From assembly GCF_002575655.3 (NCBI RefSeq), contig NC_053037.3:570812880-570876879 (forward strand): 64,000 nucleotides of DNA, read 5' to 3'. Below, in pieces: positions 20,842-32,700 of this stretch. A program made the position numbers and the translations under genes. Under the pieces are notes generated by a model. That model searched no databases and was not told where the DNA came from. It saw only the letters and a program-made list of their open reading frames with translations. This DNA is from Aegilops tauschii subsp. strangulata. Lineage: Eukaryota; Streptophyta; Magnoliopsida; Poales; Poaceae. Numbering within the stretch: position 1 is the stretch's first letter; the number at the start of each line of letters is the position of its first letter.

Positions 20842-23800
20842 TGTCACATCCCTAGCTTCTGACATTGCACTAGGCTAACTTCATGTGTGCATCATGTTTA
20901 AACTTTGAAAGAAACTTGAAATGGGGATTGCCTAAACCCTAGCATTAAAGGAATTCACTAGGTTCAACCAAAATATTTCTAGTAAATCCAAATGGCTTTC
21001 AAAAATGTTCATCATTCTTGGAAAATGCTGGAAACAGTAACCAGAGGTGATGCACATTTTTCCATGACATATTTGGGCTCTGGATTAAATCATACTCTAT
21101 TTGCATTTGGGCATTTAAATGCTATTAAATATTTTAAATGCTCAAATAATCATAAACTAAAATGTTTACTGTAGGATATATTCCCAACAGTGATCATGAG
21201 TAGTTTCATGATTTTTGGAAGTGTCTAAGTATTTTTAATAAAGCCCTAGAGACTACAGAATATTAGAAAACAGAAACAAATACAAAAAAAGAGAGAGAAA
21301 GGAAACCTACCTGGCCTCACCTGTCGCAGCCCAGCTGGCCAGCCCACCTGGGCGGCCCAGCCCAGCGCCGCTGCCAGTCATCTCCCACCTCTCGCCAGTA
21401 GGACGAGAGGCGTGTGGCCGCCGTGCGCGCCCACGCGCCCCGGCCACCTCCTGCTTGCCGCTTCTCCCTGGACGTCCCCGGAGACGCCACGCGCTCCCCT
21501 CGACCCCTCCCGCTCTTCCCCGTGCTCATTCCCTCCCCTGGACCTCTCTCTCTCACCCACCCGAACGGGTTCGTCGCCGCCGCTCGCCACCACCGCGGCC
21601 ATCGCCTCCCCCTCGCCTCTCCGACATGCCCAGGAGATCCGCCACCGTCGCCTACGTCTCTCTGTTGACTCACGCGACGCCAAACGCCCCGAAGCGCCGC
21701 CCCCGACCTCGTCTTCGTCGTTCGGCTGCCGAGATCGCCGGTGACCTCCCGTCTTCATCAGCTCCTCCCCGACCTCGCCGACCCGCTCGTCGTGACTGTG
21801 GTGAGCTGCTGGCCGTTTTCCCCCCTCTCCGTTCTCTTCCTCGCATGCCGTAGTGACCGCACCAAGCTCGACCGCACCCGCTGCCGCTTGCGCCCACCGC
21901 CGACGCGGCCCCGGCAACCAAACAGCCTGGGCGTCGTGTCCAACATGCTCGCCGCCTCGCGTAGTTGCTGTAGGTGCCATGAACGCGCTGCCACGGTCAC
22001 TGCAGCCCCGTAGCCACAAACACCCGAACGCCAGCGCCGCCCCGAGCTCGTTTCCGGCGAGCTCCATCCGTCCCCGCTGCTGCCGCATTCCGCTCTGGAT
22101 GCGGGCGAGCCCCAGCTCCCCGCGCGTGCCCTCCTCTGCTCGATTGGGCGCCGGAGAAGCAATCCCGAGCCCTTCCGCCGTGTCTGCTGCCGCCGGCGGC
22201 TAAACGCCGGTGGTTTAGCCCCGGTTGACCAGGGATTTGACCCCCCTGGGTCATTGACATGTGGGCCCCGGCCCCACTGACATTTTGGTTAGGTTTAACT
22301 TAAGGCTAATTAACTATATTAATTAGCTAAGTCGATGACATATGGGTCCCACTGTTAGGTTTGACTCTAGTTAGGCGCTGTTGACCAGCTGACGTCACAG
22401 TGACGCAGTGCTGACGCAATAACTCATTTCTGGATTTATTTTTTATATAGGAAATTCCAGAAAATGTAGCAAACTTCTAAAAATCATAGAAAATAATCTA
22501 TAACTCAGATTGAAAAGATTTATATATGAAAAATGATCAGAAAAATCCAATCTATCCATCTGTACTGGTTTCATGCATGTCTAAACAACTTAACCTTGCT
22601 GTTTAGTTCAAAACATGATAAGGCACTATTTAAATTCATAATTTGAGTTTGGGATTGAACCTTTGGTTCAAAATGACCCAAACCCATCTGTTTGTAGTTG
22701 CATTAGCCAAAACACATTCATATTGCCATGTCTTAGCAAGCATCATAATTGTTGCATTGCATCGATTGTGTTCTTCCTTGTTTGCCGGTGGTTGTCCCTT
22801 CTCGATAGACGTGGTTCCGACGATGAGTTCGATGACACTGATGAAGAGCTATATGATCTTCGGAAGTGCCAGGCAAGCAAACCCCCTTGTTCATTCCGAT
22901 ACAATCCCACTCTCTCGCTCCTACTCTCTTTTACTGCATTAGGACAACAACGATTCATCTGTTACTTGCTGCGGTAGTTGAACCCCTTATCCTCTGCATG
23001 ACCTGTCATTGCCACAGTAAATAGATGAAACCCACTAGCATGAGTAGGAGTTGTTTGAGCCCTGATGTGCCTACTCATTCATGCTTGTTTGTCATGCCTG
23101 ATACTGCTTAGAGTTGAGTCGGGTCTGATTCATCGGGGATGAATTGGAATGGTGATGAACATGTCCTACTGTGTGTGAACACGATTTGGTAAAGGTAGCG
23201 GTGAGAGGCCATGTAGGAGTACATGGTGGGTTGTCTCATTGAAGCCGTCCTCAGGAACTGAGTTCTGTGTTTGTGATCCATGATACAGTTACTACCACGC
23301 ATTGGGCCCGAAACCAATGGACCCTCTCGGCTTCTTAATCACCCTTGTCCTCTGTCCAGGAGTTGCAAGTAGTTTATGGTGTTTGTAGTATGCTAGAGGC
23401 CGTGCGCAGCGCTGACCCGAGGGGTGGGCTGTGATGCGGTAGGCACGTGGCCGGGCATGCCGGGCGCCCGTTTGGTGTCTCGGAACCCTGTACACATCGT
23501 TCAGGGCCGTATGCGGAAACCTCGGCCGGACTCCCTGCGGATGGAACCTGAATAGGCGATAAACCTAGACTAGAGACTTGAGCGTTTAGGTAGGCTGTGG
23601 CCGACACCCTCGCTGGGCTTCCGCTTGAAGGTTGCCGAGTACATGCTGTGTAAACGGCGGTAAGTGGTGAGAGCGTGTGTGACGAAGTACACCCCTGCAG
23701 GGTTAATATGATCTATTCGAATAGCCGTGTCCGCGGTAAAGGACTTCTGGGTTGCCTATAACAGTTCATAGACAAGTGAAAGTGGATACTCTAAAATGCG

Positions 23801-24953
23801 CAAGATAAGCGTGAGTGCTATGGATGGCGTTCTCGTAGGGAGACGGGAGCGGATCCATAGTGGAGTATTGATATGGTGAATATGTGGACTCGTGTGCGCC
23901 ACCTCAAAAGAGTTACTTGCAGTCGTAGTTTAGGATAGCCACCGAGTCAAAGCTGGCTTGCTGCAGTTAAACTCCACCACCCCCTTTGTTGATACCGATG
24001 CATATGTAGATAGTTCTGATGTAAGTCTTGCTGGGTACATTTGTACTCACATTTGCTTATTTTATGTTTTGCAGAGAGACGTCAGTCTCGCTAGTAGTTC
24101 CGTGTGGACTTCGACGTTTAGCTTGATACCTCAGCTACGATCTTGTGCCCTCGGCAGGATCTAGTAGATAGTCAGGCTTCTCAGCCTTTTTCATTTATAG
24201 TTGTCTGTACTCAGACATGTTAAGCTTCCGCATGTGTTTGACTTGTATGCTCTGAATGCTGGGTCGAGAGACCCATGTTTGTAATATCTGGCTCTTCGGA
24301 GCCTAATGAATAAATACTCTGAGTCGTAGAGTCTAGTTGTGATGCCATGTTGTATTTGCACATAGCGAGCATATTGTGTGTATGATTGAAATGCTTGGTA
24401 TGTGTGGGATCCGACAATCTAGTTGTTTATCCTTGGTAGCCTCTCTTATGGGGAAATGTAGTCTTGTGTTTCCATGAGCCATAGTAGTCCGCTACAGCCC
24501 GGTTCACCGGAGTCCTGCTAGCCCAGCACTACTGCTCCGAAACACTTGACTGGCCGGCATGTGATTCACTTCGTTCCTGTGTCTGTCCCTTCGGGGTAAT
24601 GTCACGCGGTGACATCCGGAGTCCTGCCTAGCCTGCTACAGCCCGGGTTCCCGGAGTCCTGTTAGCCCAGTGCTACAGCCTGGATTCACACGTTGCTGAC
24701 CGACATGCTCGATGTTGATTCATGTATGCCTGTCCCCATAAGTTAGTGCCGCTTTGGGTTCACGACTAGCCATGTCGGCCCGGGTTCTCTATCATATGGA
24801 TGCTAGCGACACTATCATATACGTGAGCCAAAAGGCGCAAACGGTCCCGGGCCATGGTAAGGCGACACCCGTGGGAATACCGTGCGTGAGGCCGCAAAGT
24901 GATATGAGGTGTTACAGGCTAGATCGGTGTGACTTAGAATCGGGGTCCCGACA
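20842..24953 (+). mobile_element. Solo LTR, 4,112 bp, of a large LTR retrotransposon
   Basis: The sequence begins TGTCACATCCCTAGC and ends GGGGTCCCGACA, the TG...CA / TGT...ACA ends of an LTR, with perfect 5 bp AAAAC duplications on both sides. No primer site, gag or pol lies within, so this is one LTR left by recombination between the two LTRs of an inserted element. Its size resembles the 4-5 kb LTRs of Triticeae large retrotransposon derivatives (Sukkula/LARD type); that assignment is an inference. A GC-rich stretch (21380-22210) gives many overlapping ORFs on both strands that I do not regard as genes. Confidence 0.85.
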
Positions 24954-24958
24954 AAAAC

Positions 24959-25306
24959 CTTAATTTTCACTATTAAAGGAAACCCTACTTCATGCAGACT
25001 AATCCATGCCTGGGTTGAATAAGGAAAGGAAGGGAGACTGTACTGTCCAAGAGAGTAGGCATTGAACCCGCATCTAGGTTGAAAAGGGGAAAATCAGTAG
25101 CTAAGGAACGAGTCTCGTGTCTCTTGGTTGAAGAAGGTAGAAAGGCATGACAACGCAATAGAGAATGACCAGGTCGATCGGTTTGTTGTCCTCACATAGG
25201 AAAAAGGTGGCTAAACATAACAAAAAATGGGACGTAATCCACATATGCTGCCTGGATATTTGTTGCTCTGGGCAACCATACCTCCCTCACCACTCTATGC
25301 GTCTGT
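24959..25306. other. Low-copy DNA between solo LTR and CACTA element
   Basis: This was joined to 20836 before the LTR inserted. No gene feature recognised. Confidence 0.5.
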
Positions 25307-26959
25307 CACTACAGGAATCAGCTACTTTGCCATCTGCCACGGCAGATGGCAAAGGAAGGAACGGCGGACGGCAAAGATCTTTGCCGTCTGCCGCGGACGG
25401 CAAAAGGCTCCGGCAAAGTAAGGATCAGCAAAGAGCTACTTTGCCGTCTGCTTTCGGCGGCTGACGGCAAAGGGACCTTTGCCATCAGCAGCAGACGGCA
25501 AAGAAAGCAGACGACAATAATTATGCTGTTAGTCCGTTAGGTGGCTAACGGCAGCCTTTGCCGTCCGCCTCGCGAGTCACAGACAGCAAACAAAAGGGAT
25601 AATATTTAAAAAAACACAACAACAATGCTCCCGAGTGCTGCGGTCAACGCATGCAAGTGCACTTCCCTATCTTTCTTTTTAACAGGGAAAGGACAGGCCG
25701 TGCCTTGGTGCCTTTTGTTCAACATTAGTGGAGTACAAAGTTCAAACAGGACCCCGAGAAAACTAAAGTTACAACATAGTCCTGGAAATTAACACAAAAG
25801 GCCCTAAAAATTAAAACTGAAAGGCAATCGAGTCCTTGCTCTCCACTGCAGTGCTCTGCCCGCCCCGTCGTCCAGCCCGACTATGGCTGCGCCGCCGCCC
25901 GGCGCTTCTCGCTGCGCCGTTGTCTGACCCTGCTCAGCCGCGCTCGGGAGCTGACTTGCTCCGGCGCGGGGGCGAGGGGGTGCACGCGAGGGAGGTCGGG
26001 GATGGGAGGTGCGCGACCGTCGGAGCTCGCGAGGCGGGGCGCACGGCCGTCGGGTGAGGAGCTCGAGTGCGCACGGAGCTCGCGGTGCGGACGGGCTCAG
26101 GTGAGCTTCACGTGGCGCTGGCAAGGTGGCAGAACTTCACGTGGCACTGGCGAGGTGGCAGAGCTTCACGCGGCGACGACGACGGAGATGCACACGGCGA
26201 GGCTACTGGCCACGATGGACAGGCGGTCGAGGGGCGCAGCGTCGGCCAGACGGAGGGGCGGGAGGGCGCTGGCGTAGCGACGGATGGACAGGCACGCGGG
26301 CGGTGGCCGCCCCGTGCGGCTGCTCGAGGACGAGCGTGCGCTGGGCTGAACCTGCGGCTGCTCGGGAGCACTGGACAGGCAGGCGGGCGCGGCGTGCGTT
26401 GGCCCATGGCATGCGGCTGCTCGGGGGAGTAGGAGAGAGGTGGGACTAGCAGGAGAGAGGAGAGCGATGACCGGCAGTGTGCTACTACTCTGGCAGAAGG
26501 AGAGGGGAATCGTGGGTGGGGCTATGCGTCGATGGGGCTGTGCGTGGGCACGCGTGCATCATGGGTCAGTGGGGGCATGCGTCCGACGGCTGTGAGTGGG
26601 TGGGACGTGCGTCTAGGATTTCGCCAAGTCATCGATCCGTGTGGTCTATCCGCGTGGTGTGCTTCTTCTTTGCCGTCCGCCGAGGCTTTTCCGTCCGCTT
26701 TTTTTATCTTTGCCGTCTGCTAGCAGACGGCAAAGAGGGGGCCGTTAAGTTTTTCTAATCAGCTCGTTACTGGGGGCCACCTCTCTCTTTGCCGTCAGCC
26801 AGCTGACGGCAAAGAACTGACAGATGGCAAAGACCGATTTTGCCGTCTGTCAGTTGTTTGCCGTCTGCTTTTTGATAGCTGATGGCAAAGACCTTCTTTG
26901 CCGTCTGCTAGCAGACGGCAAAGAACTGGCAGACGGCAAAATCCCTGATTCCAGTAGTG
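25307..26959. mobile_element. Complete non-autonomous CACTA element, 1,653 bp
   Basis: The left end is CACTACAGGAATCAG. The right end, read inversely, is CACTACTGGAATCAG. A TGT duplication lies on both sides (25304-25306 and 26960-26962), the 3 bp hallmark of CACTA transposition. Subterminal regions hold many TTTGCCGTCTGC motifs and their inverse GCAGACGGCAAA, often paired as palindromes (for example CTAGCAGACGGC near 26905), the expected transposase-binding repeats. There is no transposase. The core (25840-26450) is GC-rich, with a short minisatellite (GGCAAGGTGGCAGAACTTCA-like units near 26105-26170) and may be acquired DNA. Confidence 0.9.
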
Positions 26960-27952
26960 TGTGGAGGTACATCGTACTGGTGCGCACTGCCCGAATGGGC
27001 CTCCCATGCTCTTAGTGTCACTTTTTGCTGTCAGTATAACGCCAGCAGTCAAGTCAAGCAATGCTACTGCTAAAGTGATGCCACATTTAACTAATGCCGC
27101 ACTCAGTCTAATGCCACCGATAAATTTAAGCAATGCCATTTAATGTCACCGGATTATTTCAGGGTTAGCTGTTGATTGTGGATGTATTAAAGATTTTTCA
27201 GCTAAGGCATTCTAATGCTGTTGCACAGCCAGTATACCAACGATGAAACTTGTTACTACCTTCAGATTTTTGCACTGTTAATGCTTATAGATTACATACC
27301 TCACTTTCATGAGATAAGTTAATTTTTTTCTACAGTGTCACCAAAATGCCAAGGCGCTGATGTCATTTTATTTTGGTTAAACTACACAAAAAATTATGAA
27401 GACAAGAGGAAAGGTCAAGAGTGGGCACCTCCTCCTCCGGCTGTTCTCTTGATTCATTCGATCAAGTTTTTATGTTTGATCGATTATCAAGATTGGGATA
27501 GCAATTTTTAAGCCCCCCCCGAGTTCGAAATGATATTTACCTTGGAGGTACATGGTTTGCAATTTTTTATACTGTCATTAGTTAATAATGCTAGTTACCT
27601 TCAGACTTTTGGTTTTGGTTTAATGCTCATGCACAGCTAGTATACCAATGCTGAAACGTGTTACCTTTACATTTTGTATTGTTAATTCTTATATAAATCT
27701 TCCAGTGCCAGAGTTTATTGAAATCTGTTCAGTAAAACCATTGTACTGTACCCTGTAATAAAATAACTACTCTACTGTTGCACTAGCCACTGGATTAGTG
27801 TATATTTGTAGTATTCGAAATTTCGAATGGTGTTGCATTAGCGTATGGACATAAATAAAGTGTGGCAAGCTTTCACAGATATGTGCTCAAGAAAACTACT
27901 ACCTGTTTTTCTAAATACTAGTAGACGTTTGGGTACTTTAAACTGAACCACG

Positions 27953-27984
27953 AAAACGTCTTATATTAAGGAACAGAGGGTGTA
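27953..27984. mobile_element. Stowaway terminal relic
   Basis: AACGTCTTATATTAAGGAAC followed by AGAGGGTGTA matches one terminus of a common wheat Stowaway element. The other terminus is missing. Confidence 0.4.
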
Positions 27985-29394
27985 GAGTTCACTCAAATTA
28001 TCCCGGTAAAGCTAGTCACACCTTTGTTAAAATTAATGTTCATTATGTTATCGAAGGAGGTCTGTAAGTTTGTCTCTAATGCCTGTCGACTACATACCTG
28101 ACATCATGATGTAATGTTAAGTCATTTCCTTTTGTACAGTGTCACTGAATTGTCAAGGCAGTGATGGCATTTTATTTTAGTTGAACTGCACAACATATGC
28201 TTAAAAGAAGAGGAAAGGTCAGGAATCAATCATTATTTCAGAAAGAACTATATATGCCTTTCTGACATCAGCCTCTGTTGCCTTATTTATTCCTTCAAAC
28301 AGGTGGTTAGAAACAGTCTTGCTACCTTTTCCCATTAAGAAATTGGAATGCTTATATTTGTGAGTCTATGCTTCAACTAGTGCCACTTTTATAGTAATCA
28401 CACTTTCGATATCTATGCAAACAGGGATGCTTGATTTTAGTGGAACTGCACAAAAAGTCCAACTGGTTCAACATTAGGAGCAGGTTTTCTTCCAAACCTT
28501 TATATCCAATTGGTGGCACTATGAGCTGTTCATTAAGAAGGTACATGGTTTGGTACTATCTTGCTACTCTTTTTGTACTATCATTAGATAGTAATACTAG
28601 TGGTTTGCATGTGAATTTATTGGCAGGGTGGACCTACATTGGAGGTGCAGGATAGGATTCAATGATTGGATGCTCAATTTCGGTTGTATCGGTTTCACCT
28701 CTTCCATCACTACGAACATGGATATCCTTGGTCTGATGAAGAATAGGCTCTATATTTCTGCTCTGAACAAGCAAATCAATTCAGTATGAAATTGTCCAGG
28801 GCAAAACATGACTGTATCAAATTGTCCAGTGCAAAACATGACAGATGCTAAGCGGAAGAGACATGTTTAAACCGAAAATACAAGGTGGGGTATATGTTTA
28901 CTAGCTGCTTGATATTTGTGCAGACAGAGATGTCTGCCTGTTGCTATTTGGCAAACACACAAAGTGACCACAATTTTGGTTGAACTGAACAAGAGAATAG
29001 TATAGTCACTACATGCAGTGCCATTTGAAAATAGACACAGAAAGATTGGATAGTCACTTCATGGACTGCAGAAAAGTAGTACTGTACTATTTATTGGCCA
29101 ACACTAGGTGCTTCATTGCTTTGGTCTGATTATACAATGGGCATCATTTTGCCTAAGTTAAAGTTTGTATTCCGAAAATAGTCTCGCCGTGTGATCAAGA
29201 GAAGACTAAATCATATTGTAGTGGATGTTCCTCCATCATGTGTGGTTCATTCTCATGGTTCCAGCTGTTGGTGAAACCAGTTACGTTTGCAAGAGGAATT
29301 GTAGACTTCACAAACAAATTTGTCTTTCAGTCTGTACTGAATGTTGGCCAAGAGAAGCATCCATGTTAGTAGGAAGAACATATGTTTTTTTCTA

Positions 29395-29566
29395 GATCTT
29401 TGCTTTTGGAGCTACATATTTGTATATGATCTGTGAATCATTGAGATGCATTAACATGTTGATCTTATGTATGGGAATCGTACTAGTTGGTTTTAGTTGT
29501 GGCTGATCTTTGCTTTTGGAGCTACATATTTGTATATGATCTGTGAATCATTGAGATGCATTAACA
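29395..29566. repeat. Direct repeat, about 61 bp, two copies 110 bp apart
   Basis: GATCTTTGCTTTTGGAGCTA... to ...GAGATGCATTAACA at 29395-29455 is repeated at 29505-29565 without differences that I can see, so it is a recent local duplication. Confidence 0.9.
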
Positions 29567-29607
29567 GTTCCTTATATATGTTCGCTCAGTGTTTACAAGT
29601 TACCGAT

Positions 29608-29721
29608 CGATCACTAGCTAGCCTACTAATGCACTCCTGGCTGTTTTAGTTGCGACGCAAGATCCGTGGAATCATTATTGACAAGGAGGAATCATTATCG
29701 ATCACTAGCTAGCCTACTAAT
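29608..29721. repeat. Short direct repeats at the Copia junction
   Basis: CGATCACTAGCTAGCCTACT + AAT occurs at 29608-29630 and again at 29699-29721, where it meets Copia sequence. GGAATCATTAT also occurs twice (about 29668 and 29688). These look like filler copied in during repair of a break. Confidence 0.8.
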
Positions 29722-32700
29722 ACTCGGGTTAAGCTTGACGAGCCTAGCATATAATAGATATGGCCTCGGAACACGGAGACCGAAAGGTCGAGCGTGAATC
29801 ATATAGTAGATATGATCAACATAGTGATGTTCACCGTTGAAACGACTCCATCTCACGTGATGATCGGACATGGTTTAGTTGATATGGATCACGTGATCAC
29901 TTAGAGGATTAGAGGGATGTCTTTCTAAGTGGGAGTTCTTAAGTTATATGATTAATTGAACTTTAAATTTATCATGAACTTAGTCCTAGTAGTATTAGCA
30001 TATCTATGTTGTAGATCAATTGCTCGCGTTTAGCTCCCCTGTTTTGTTTTGATATGTTCCTAGAGAAAACTAAGTTGAAAGATGTTAGTAGCAATGATGC
30101 GGACTTGGTCCGTGATCTGAGGATTAACCTCATTGCTGCACAGAAGTATTATGTCCTTGATGCACCGCTAGGTGACAAAACTATTGCAGGAGCAGATGCA
30201 GACGTTATGAACGTTTTGAAAAAAGCTCGGTATGATGACTACTTGATAGTTTAGTGCACCATGCTTAACGGCTTAGAATTGGGACTTCAAAGACGTTTTG
30301 AACATCATGGACCATATGAGATGTTCCAGGAGTTGAAGTTAATATTTCAAGCAAATACCCGAGTTGAGAGATATGAGGTCTCCAACAAGTTCTATAGCTA
30401 AAAGATGGAGGAGAATAGCTCAAGCAGTGAGCATGTGCTCAGATTGTCTGGGTACTACAATCGCTTGAATCATGGGAGTTAATCTTCCAGATAAAATAGT
30501 GATTGACAGAATTCTCTAGTCACCATCACCAAGTTAGTAGAACTTCGTGATGAACTATAGTATGCAAGGGATGACGAAAACAATTCCCAAGCTCTTCGCA
30601 ATGCTAAAATTGGCGAAGGTAGAAATCGAGAAAAACATCAAGTGTTGATGGTTGACAAGACCACTAGTTTCAAAAAAAGGGGCAAAGGGAAGAAGGGGAA
30701 CTTCAAGTAGAACGGCAAGCGAGTTGCTGCTGAAGTGAAGAAGCCCAAGTCTGGACCTAAGCCTGAGACTAAGTGCTTCTACTGCAAAGGGACTGGTCAC
30801 TGGAAGCGGAAATGCCCCAAGTATTTGGTAGATAAGAAGGATGGCAAAGTGAAACAAAGCTATATTTGATATACATGTTATTGATGTGTACTTTACTAGT
30901 GTTTATAGCAACCCCTCGGTATTTGATACTGGTTCAGTTGCTAAGAGTAGTAACTCGAAACAGGAGTTGTAGAATGAACAGAGACTAGTTAAGGGTGAAG
31001 TGACGATGTGTGTTGGAAGTGGTTCCAAGATTGATATGATCATCATCGCACGCTCCCTACACTTTCGGGATTAGTGTTGAACCTAAATAAGTGTTATTTG
31101 GTGTTTGCGTTGAGCATGAATATGATTTGATCATGTTTATTGCAATACGGTTATTCATTTAAGTTAGAGAATAATTGTTGTTCTATTTACATGAATAAAA
31201 CCTTCTATGGTCATACACCCAATGAAAATGGTTTGTTGGATCTCAATCGTGGTGATACACATTTTCATAATATTGAAGCCAAAAGATGCAAAGTTAATAA
31301 TGATAGTGCAACTTATTTGTGGCACTGCCGTTTAGGTCATATTGGTGTAAAGCGCATGAAGAAACTCCATACTGATGGACCTTTGGAATCACTTGATTAT
31401 GAATCACTTGATGCTTGCGAACCATGCCTCATGGGCAAGATGACTAAGACTCCGTTCTCCGGAACAATGGAGCGAGCAACTGACTTATTGGAAATAATAC
31501 ATACTGATGTATGCGATCCGATGAGTGTTGAGGCTCGCGGCGGGTATCATTATTTTCTGACCTTCACAGATGATTTGAGCAGATATGGGTATATCTACTT
31601 GATGAAACATAAGTCTGAAACATTTGAAAAGTTCAAAGAATTTTAGAGTGAAGTGGAAAACCATCGTGACAAGAAAATAAGGTTTCTACGATCTGATCGC
31701 GGAGACAAATATTTGAGTTACAAGTTTGGTCTTCAATTAAAACAATGTGGAATAGTTTCACAAATTCGTGCCACCTAGAACACCACAGCATAATGGTGTG
31801 TCCGAACGTCATAACTGTACTTTATTGGATATAGTGCAATCTATGATGTTTCTTACCGATTTACCACTATAGTTTTGGGGTTATGCATTAGAGACAGCTG
31901 CATTCACGTAAAAAAAAGGGCACCATCTAAATCCGTTTGAGACGACACTGTATGAAATGTGGTTTGGCAAGAAACCAAAGTTGTCATTTCTTAAAGTTTG
32001 GGGTTGCGATGCTTATAAGAAAAAGTTTCATCCTGATAAGCTCAAACCCAAATCGGAGAAATGTGTCTTCATAGGATACCCAAAGGAGACAATTGGGTAC
32101 ACCTTCTATCACAGATCCGAAGGCAAGATATTCATTGCTGAGAATGGATCCTTTCTAGAGAAGGAGTTTCTCTTGAAAGAAGTGAGTGGGAGGAAAGTAG
32201 AACTTGATCAGGTAACTGTACCTGCTCCTTTACCGGAAAGTAGTTCATCACAGAAATTTGTTCCTGTGACTCCTACACCAATTAGTGAGGAAGCTAATGA
32301 TGATGATCATGTAACTTCAGATCAAGTTACTACCGAACCTCGTAGGTAAACCAGAGTGAGATCCACACCAGAGTGGTACGGTAGTCCTGTTCTGGAAGTC
32401 ATGTTACTTGACCATGACGAACCTACGAACTATGAGGAAGCGATGATGAGCCCAGATTCCGCGAAATGGATTGAGGCCATGAAATCTAAGATAGGATCCA
32501 TGTATGAGAATAAAGTATGGACTTTGATTGACCTGCCCAATGATCGGCGAGCCATTGAGATTAAATGGATCTTCAAGAGGAAGACGGACGCTGATAGTAG
32601 TGTTACTATCTACAAAGCTAGAATTGTCGCAAAAGGTTTTCAACAAGTTCAAGGTGTTGACTACGATGAGAGTTTCTCACTCGTATCTATGCTTAAGTCT

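Larger units (their letters stand above)
26963..29721. other. Low-copy DNA with diverged internal repeats, no recognised gene
   Basis: Several blocks recur in altered form. Near 27219 and 27634: GCACAGCxAGTATACCAAxG. Near 27330 and 28135: ACAGTGTCAC...GTCAAGGC...ATTTTATTTT followed by AAGAGGAAAGGTCA. A 30 bp unit (AAATTGTCCAGxGCAAAACA) occurs twice at 28787-28850. An open frame at 28626-28790 (VDLHWRCRIGFNDWM...) follows an AG and could be an exon, but I cannot name it. The region may be intron or 3' DNA of the gene starting at 20626, or simply intergenic. Confidence 0.35.

Noticed and set aside
21378..22260. GC-rich ORFs, up to 236 codons, in the solo LTR
   Set aside because: Overlapping frames on both strands, Arg/Ala/Pro-rich and without domains. 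They are explained by base composition.
25804..26758. ORFs in the CACTA core
   Set aside because: GC-rich low-complexity frames on both strands. Possible captured DNA, but no protein recognised.
28431..28655. 74-codon ORF as a host exon
   Set aside because: No motif, and it overlaps one of the diverged repeat blocks of that region. Splice sites are not convincing.
30555..30857. Minus-strand 100-codon ORF over Copia gag
   Set aside because: Antisense shadow of the gag and zinc-knuckle region.
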